Assembly: GCF_011762095.1 (NCBI RefSeq)
Contig: NZ_JAASQO010000008.1
Span: forward strand, 1-64,000
DNA length: 64,000 bases
Reading direction: 5' to 3'
Source: Parvibaculum indicum
Lineage (GTDB): Bacteria > Pseudomonadota > Alphaproteobacteria > Parvibaculales > Parvibaculaceae
Shown: positions 60,075-64,000 of the stretch, in pieces
How positions within the stretch are numbered: position 1 is the stretch's first letter
Layout of the letters: each line of letters begins with the position of its first letter
Position numbers and translations under genes: made by a program
Notes under the pieces: model-generated
Databases searched by the model: none
What the model was told of the DNA's origin: nothing
What the model saw: only the letters and a program-made list of their open reading frames with translations

Positions 60075-60258
60075 TTCCAGGTGGGCGAAAACGCCTAAAC
60101 GGGAACACGGTGCGCGCGCAATCGCAAGGCCGTGGCTGCCCCCGCAACTGTAAGCACCGGCCGGGATAAAGTCGTCACGATCGCCACTGGGAAACCGGGA
60201 AGGCGGCGGCGAAGCCCGGAAGAAAACGGTGCAAGCCAGGATACCGGCCTGAAGCCTG
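60075..60258 (+). promoter_or_regulatory. cobalamin riboswitch (second copy)
   Basis: All core elements of a B12 riboswitch occur on the plus strand: CCTAAACGGGAACACGGTGC (60093-60112), GGCTGCCCCCGCAACTGTAAGC (60134-60155, core GCAACTGTAAGC), CACTGGGAAACCGGGAAGGCG (60185-60205 region), and GCAAGCCAGGATACCGGCCT (60231-60250). It lies between cbiB (minus) and cobW (plus), and so controls cobW-cobN. A GC-rich hairpin candidate and TTTCTGTT follow at about 60273-60307 and may be the terminator of the expression platform. End points are approximate. Confidence 0.93.
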
Positions 60259-60382
60259 ATGAACACCGTAGAGCCCGGGCGGGGCGAAACGGCGCACGGG
60301 TTTCTGTTGCCTGCTCCATGGAGCGGTATCCGACTTCGGAAATCCCCGCCATTCCTGTCCGATGCATCACGCGAGGCATGGA

Positions 60383-61438
60383 ATGAGCGAAACAGGCGAA
60401 CCTCTCGGCAAGATACCTGCAACCGTTGTCACGGGCTTTCTCGGCTCCGGAAAGACGACGCTGATCCGTCACCTGCTGCAAAACGCGGGCGGGCGGCGCA
60501 TTGCGCTCATCATCAACGAATTCGGCGATGTCGGCGTGGACGGCGATTTGCTGAAGGGCTGCGGGGAGGAAACCTGCGGCGAGGACGATGTGGTGGAGCT
60601 CGCCAATGGCTGTATCTGCTGCACGGTGGCAGACGATTTCCTGCCCACGATGCAGAAATTGCTGGAGAGGCGACCGCTCCCCGACCACATCGTGATCGAG
60701 ACCTCAGGCCTCGCCTTGCCGAAGCCGCTGGTGAAAGCCTTCAACTGGCCGGAAATCCGCACGCGGGTAACGGTCGGCGGCGTCATCACGCTGGTCGATT
60801 CCGCCGCGCTGGCGGAAGGCCGTTTCGCAAGCGACGAAGCTGCCGTGGACCGGCAGCGCCAGGCCGACGAGATGCTGGACCATGAAAGCCCGTTGGAAGA
60901 GCTTTTCGAGGATCAGCTTCTCTGCGCCGACATGGTCATCATGAACAAGGCCGATCTCGTCGAACCGGGAAAACTCGACCAACTGGAAAACGGCTTGCGG
61001 GAAGAAGTACGCCCGAGCGTGAAATTTCTCCGTTCCGAAAACGCCGCTGTCAGCGCGGACGTCCTGCTGGGACTTTCCTTCGCAGTGGAAGGAGACCTCG
61101 ATGCGCGTCCTTCCCATCACGACGCGGAAGACGATCACGACCATGACGATTTCGAAAGCTTCGTGGTGGAAGCGGGCGAGATTGCCGATGCCGGTTCTTT
61201 GGCGAATGCGCTCCGGCCGGTGCTGGAAACGCACGACATATTGCGGCTGAAAGGGTTTGCTGCCGTTGAGGGAAGCGGAATGCGGCTTGCCGTTCAGGCG
61301 GTCGGCCCCCGCATCCAGCATTATTTCGACCGGGACTGGCAGGAGGGTGAGGCGCGACGCTCGCGCTTTGTCGTGATTGGTGAAAAGGGAATAAACAAGG
61401 CCGAGACCCGCGATGCATTGCGCGAGGCGATCGGCTGA
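60383..61438 (+). CDS. cobW: cobalamin biosynthesis GTPase CobW
   Basis: A 351-residue G3E-family GTPase thought to deliver cobalt to the CobNST chelatase. P-loop TGFLGSGKTTLIRHLLQ (about residues 16-32), metal-binding CxCC in ELANGCICCTV (about 72-82), guanine motif MNKADLV (about 185-195), and a His/Asp cluster (PSHHDAEDDHDHDDFE, near 245-260) that may hold metal. GAGG lies 6 nt before ATG 60383; an in-frame ATG at 60362 is less well placed. The stop shares TGATG with the start of cobN, so translation is coupled. Confidence 0.95.
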   Translation: MSETGEPLGKIPATVVTGFLGSGKTTLIRHLLQNAGGRRIALIINEFGDVGVDGDLLKGCGEETCGEDDVVELANGCICCTVADDFLPTMQKLLERRPLPDHIVIETSGLALPKPLVKAFNWPEIRTRVTVGGVITLVDSAALAEGRFASDEAAVDRQRQADEMLDHESPLEELFEDQLLCADMVIMNKADLVEPGKLDQLENGLREEVRPSVKFLRSENAAVSADVLLGLSFAVEGDLDARPSHHDAEDDHDHDDFESFVVEAGEIADAGSLANALRPVLETHDILRLKGFAAVEGSGMRLAVQAVGPRIQHYFDRDWQEGEARRSRFVVIGEKGINKAETRDALREAIG

Positions 61439-64000
61439 TGCATCTGCTCGCGGTCCAGCCCGGCGACATTTCGGATGGCTCCGAGGCGGTGGACCTCGGG
61501 CAGACGGCGGGGGATATCGTCGTTCTGTCGGCGGCGGATTCCGACCTCGCATCGCTGGTGGCCGCGCGCAAGACGCTGGGGGAGAATTTTCCCGAACTGC
61601 GCCTCGCCAATTTCCTGCAGCTTCAGCACAATCTCTCTGTCGACCTCTATGTGGAAAACGTGATCGAGAATGCGCGTTTCGTCTGCGTAAGGCTCCTCGG
61701 CGGATCGCGCTACTGGCCTTACGGATTGTCGGAAATCCGGCGTGTCTGCGCCGAACGCGATATCCCGCTTGCCGTGGTGCCGGGTGACGACAAACCGGAC
61801 GGCGAACTCGCTTCCTGGTCCAGTGTGGCGGACGAGTGCTACACGCGGCTCTGGTCCTATCTGGCTTATGGCGGTGTCGCGAACGCCACGAGTTTTCTGC
61901 GCTACCTGCACGCACTCATCGACCCCGCCGAAGGAGGCGACTGGCAGGAGCCGGCACCGCTGCTCAATGCCGGGCTTTACTGGCCGGGTCTCGACCGGCC
62001 TTCCATGAACGATATCCGGGCGCAATGGATGGAAGACGCGCCCGTGGCGCTTGTCACTTTCTACCGGTCGCTTGTCCAGTCGGGCACGACGCAACCGGTA
62101 GATGTTCTTGTCGACGCGCTGCGCGGACAGGGCCTCAATCCGCTCCCCGTTTTCGTCCAGAGCCTGAAAGATCCTTTTTGCGAGACCCTGCTGGAAGAGC
62201 GCATGGACGAGGTGAAACCCTCGGTCGCACTCAACCTGACGAGCTTTGCCGTTTCCGTGCCGGGGCGGCAGCGCCGCGCCTCCGTGCTGGAAAAGGCGGA
62301 TTGTCCCGTGCTGCAGGTGGTCCTTTCCTCGCAGAATGAGACCAAATGGCGCGAAGGGCTGAGCGGGCTTTCTGCGCGCGATATCGCCATGAACGTGTCC
62401 CTGCCCGAAGTCGATGGACGGATCGTCACCCGTGCCATCGGTTTCAAGGCCGAGATGGAATTCGACAGCACGGCGCAATGTCCGGTGGTGGGCTATGGCT
62501 GCGTGGAAGACCGCGTCGCCTTTGTCGCCGCGCTGGCTGAAAGATGGGTGCGGCTTGCCGCGACGCCCGTCGCCGAAAAGAAGGTGGCGGTCGTTCTCGC
62601 CAATTATCCCAATCGGGACGGCCGTATCGGCAATGGCGTCGGCCTCGATACGCCGCAGAGCACGCTCGTCATGCTGCGCAGCATGAAGGCGCAGGGATAT
62701 ACGACCGGTGTCCTGCCGGATGACGGCAATGCACTGATGAAGGCCTTGATCGAAGGGCCGACCAATGCGCTGAAAGGACGGGCGGATCGGGCAGGCGGCA
62801 TTGGGCTCGATCTCGATACCTATCGGCGTTTTTTCGAAACCCTGCCGGACAAAGTCCGCGCGGATGTTGTCGCGCTCTGGGGCGCGCCGGAGAACGACCC
62901 CTTCGTTTCGGGGGCGGGGGATCAAAAGCAATTCCGTCTGCCGGCCATCGAATACGGCAATGTGGTTGTCGGCATTCAGCCTGCGCGCGGATACAATATC
63001 GATCCCAAGGGCACCTATCACGATCCGGACCTTGTGCCGCCCCACAGCTATTTCGCCTTCTATTTCTGGCTGCGGGAGGCGTTCGGGGCTCATGCCGTAA
63101 TCCATATGGGCAAGCACGGCACGATGGAATGGCTGCCCGGCAAATCCATCGCCCTGTCGGAAAACTGTTTCCCCGATGCGGTGTTCGGTCCTTTGCCGCA
63201 TCTCTATCCCTTCATCGTCAACGATCCGGGCGAGGGGACGCAGGCCAAGCGGCGCGCGCAGGCCGTCATCATCGATCACATGACGCCGCCGCTGACGCGA
63301 GCGGAGATTTACGGTCCCTTGCGCAATCTCGAAGCGCTGGTGGACGAATATTACGAAGCCGCCAATGTCGATCCGCGGCGCATGGAACTTTTGCGCAAGG
63401 AGATACTGGACCTCGCCCGTTCCGCCGGGCTCGACCGGGATTGCGGCTTCGATGAGGACGCCGGCGAGGACGACGCTCTTTCCAAACTCGACAATTATCT
63501 CTGCGAGTTGAAGGAAATGCAGATTCGCGACGGGCTGCATGTCTTCGGCCGTTCGCCCACGGACAGGCTGAGAACGGATACGCTGGTCGCCCTGACGCGC
63601 ACGCCGCGCGAGGCAGGGGAAGGCGAGGACGCTTCCCTCCTGCGCGCGCTCGCCGCCGATCTCGAACTCGCCGGCTTCGACCCGCTTGATTGCGAACTGG
63701 GCGATTTTTACGGGGGCCCGAAGCCCGACCTGTTGGGGACGCGCGCCGGGGGCGTCTGGCGCAGCAATGGCGACACGCTCGAGCGGCTGGAAGCGCTCGC
63801 GGCGGCTCTTGTGTCGGGCGGAGAAAACTGCCCCCCGGACTGGCCGGCCACGGCGCAGGTGCTGCGCGGCATCGAAACGACGATAGCCCCCGATCTGGCG
63901 GCTTGCGGCGAGGCGGAACTCGCCGCCGTGCTTCGCGGTCTCGACGGGCGTTTCGTCATGCCGGGGCCGTCCGGCGCGCCGACGAGAGGGCGGCCCGAAG
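61438..64000 (+). CDS. cobN: cobaltochelatase subunit CobN (5' part, truncated by window end)
   Basis: The frame from ATG 61438 stays open to the last base, giving about 854 residues of a protein normally near 1250. It is the large subunit of the aerobic cobalt chelatase that inserts Co2+ into hydrogenobyrinic acid a,c-diamide with CobS/CobT-type AAA partners. Recognisable segments: MHLLAVQPGDISD, VCVRLLGGSRYWPYG (about residues 83-97), PVALVTFYRS, GFKAEMEF, the conserved HMGKHGTMEWLPGKSIALS (about 557-575), IVNDPGEGTQAKRRAQAV, and near the right edge GRFVMPGPSGAPTRGRPE, just before the usual LPTGRN. TGATG overlap with cobW. Confidence 0.95.
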   Translation, partial: MHLLAVQPGDISDGSEAVDLGQTAGDIVVLSAADSDLASLVAARKTLGENFPELRLANFLQLQHNLSVDLYVENVIENARFVCVRLLGGSRYWPYGLSEIRRVCAERDIPLAVVPGDDKPDGELASWSSVADECYTRLWSYLAYGGVANATSFLRYLHALIDPAEGGDWQEPAPLLNAGLYWPGLDRPSMNDIRAQWMEDAPVALVTFYRSLVQSGTTQPVDVLVDALRGQGLNPLPVFVQSLKDPFCETLLEERMDEVKPSVALNLTSFAVSVPGRQRRASVLEKADCPVLQVVLSSQNETKWREGLSGLSARDIAMNVSLPEVDGRIVTRAIGFKAEMEFDSTAQCPVVGYGCVEDRVAFVAALAERWVRLAATPVAEKKVAVVLANYPNRDGRIGNGVGLDTPQSTLVMLRSMKAQGYTTGVLPDDGNALMKALIEGPTNALKGRADRAGGIGLDLDTYRRFFETLPDKVRADVVALWGAPENDPFVSGAGDQKQFRLPAIEYGNVVVGIQPARGYNIDPKGTYHDPDLVPPHSYFAFYFWLREAFGAHAVIHMGKHGTMEWLPGKSIALSENCFPDAVFGPLPHLYPFIVNDPGEGTQAKRRAQAVIIDHMTPPLTRAEIYGPLRNLEALVDEYYEAANVDPRRMELLRKEILDLARSAGLDRDCGFDEDAGEDDALSKLDNYLCELKEMQIRDGLHVFGRSPTDRLRTDTLVALTRTPREAGEGEDASLLRALAADLELAGFDPLDCELGDFYGGPKPDLLGTRAGGVWRSNGDTLERLEALAAALVSGGENCPPDWPATAQVLRGIETTIAPDLAACGEAELAAVLRGLDGRFVMPGPSGAPTRGRPE

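Noticed and set aside
61321-63540. 739-codon open frame antisense to cobW/cobN
   Set aside because: Plus strand encodes cobN in a continuous frame; the antisense product has no recognisable domain.

Overview
The window is GC-rich, densely coded DNA from an alphaproteobacterium, most likely of the Hyphomicrobiales (Rhizobiales). The best taxonomic evidence is the block ccmI-ccmE-ccmF-ccmH (cycHJKL of rhizobia), then a DegP/HtrA protease, an OmpR-type two-component pair and glnE, an order I recall from rhizobia. Other support is the aerobic cobalamin route (cobN, cobQ, cobW), paired small acyl-CoA dehydrogenases and a dispersed palindromic repeat typical of this class. A Parvibaculum-like organism is possible but is only a guess. 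No tRNA, rRNA, transposase, prophage or CRISPR array was seen.

Layout. 0.4-4.2 kb: a lipid/xenobiotic catabolism cluster (SDR, two adjacent acyl-CoA dehydrogenases, nitroreductase). 4.2-7.5 kb: PepSY protein, response regulator and histidine kinase, then a glycine-zipper envelope protein. An 18-bp direct-repeat site is shared by the two promoters, which suggests a small regulon. 7.6-10.2 kb: a short minus-strand transcription unit with an extraordinarily long Shine-Dalgarno match and a 36-codon ORF, then a YihY/BrkB membrane protein and a cold-shock protein. 10.2-18.3 kb: an unrecognised 472-aa protein, D-cysteine desulfhydrase family, CoA-transferase III, a PAS histidine kinase and a penicillin-acylase-family hydrolase. 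18.5-33.1 kb: the cytochrome c maturation / degP / two-component / glnE block. It carries two insertions relative to the rhizobial order: a chitosanase-like gene between ccmI and ccmE, and a hydrolase / TetR / hydrolase-OsmC module between ccmH and degP.

33.4-37.7 kb: a tightly overlapping three-gene operon of two phytoene-desaturase-like flavoproteins and a GcvT-fold protein. 37.9-40.7 kb: a nine-EF-hand secreted protein followed, after a terminator, by an ECF sigma factor, a membrane anti-sigma-like protein and a CnrR-type periplasmic sensor. 40.7-43.5 kb: PuuB/PuuA-like gamma-glutamyl-polyamine genes. 43.6-53.3 kb: a surface-protein locus with a hybrid kinase and LuxR-type regulator divergent from a large two-partner-secretion exoprotein carrying MBG repeats and its TpsB transporter.

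53.3-64.0 kb: a cobalamin cluster in three transcription blocks under two plus-strand cobalamin riboswitches: riboswitch-cobT-cobC-cobS-cobU; the opposing cbiB-cobD-cobQ; riboswitch-cobW-cobN, with cobN running off the right edge. Between the first riboswitch and cobT lie what look like remnants of the cobalt-transporter genes cbtB and cbtA, now reduced to two short ORFs. This and the long-SD mini-transcript at 7.6-7.9 kb are the most unusual items in the window.
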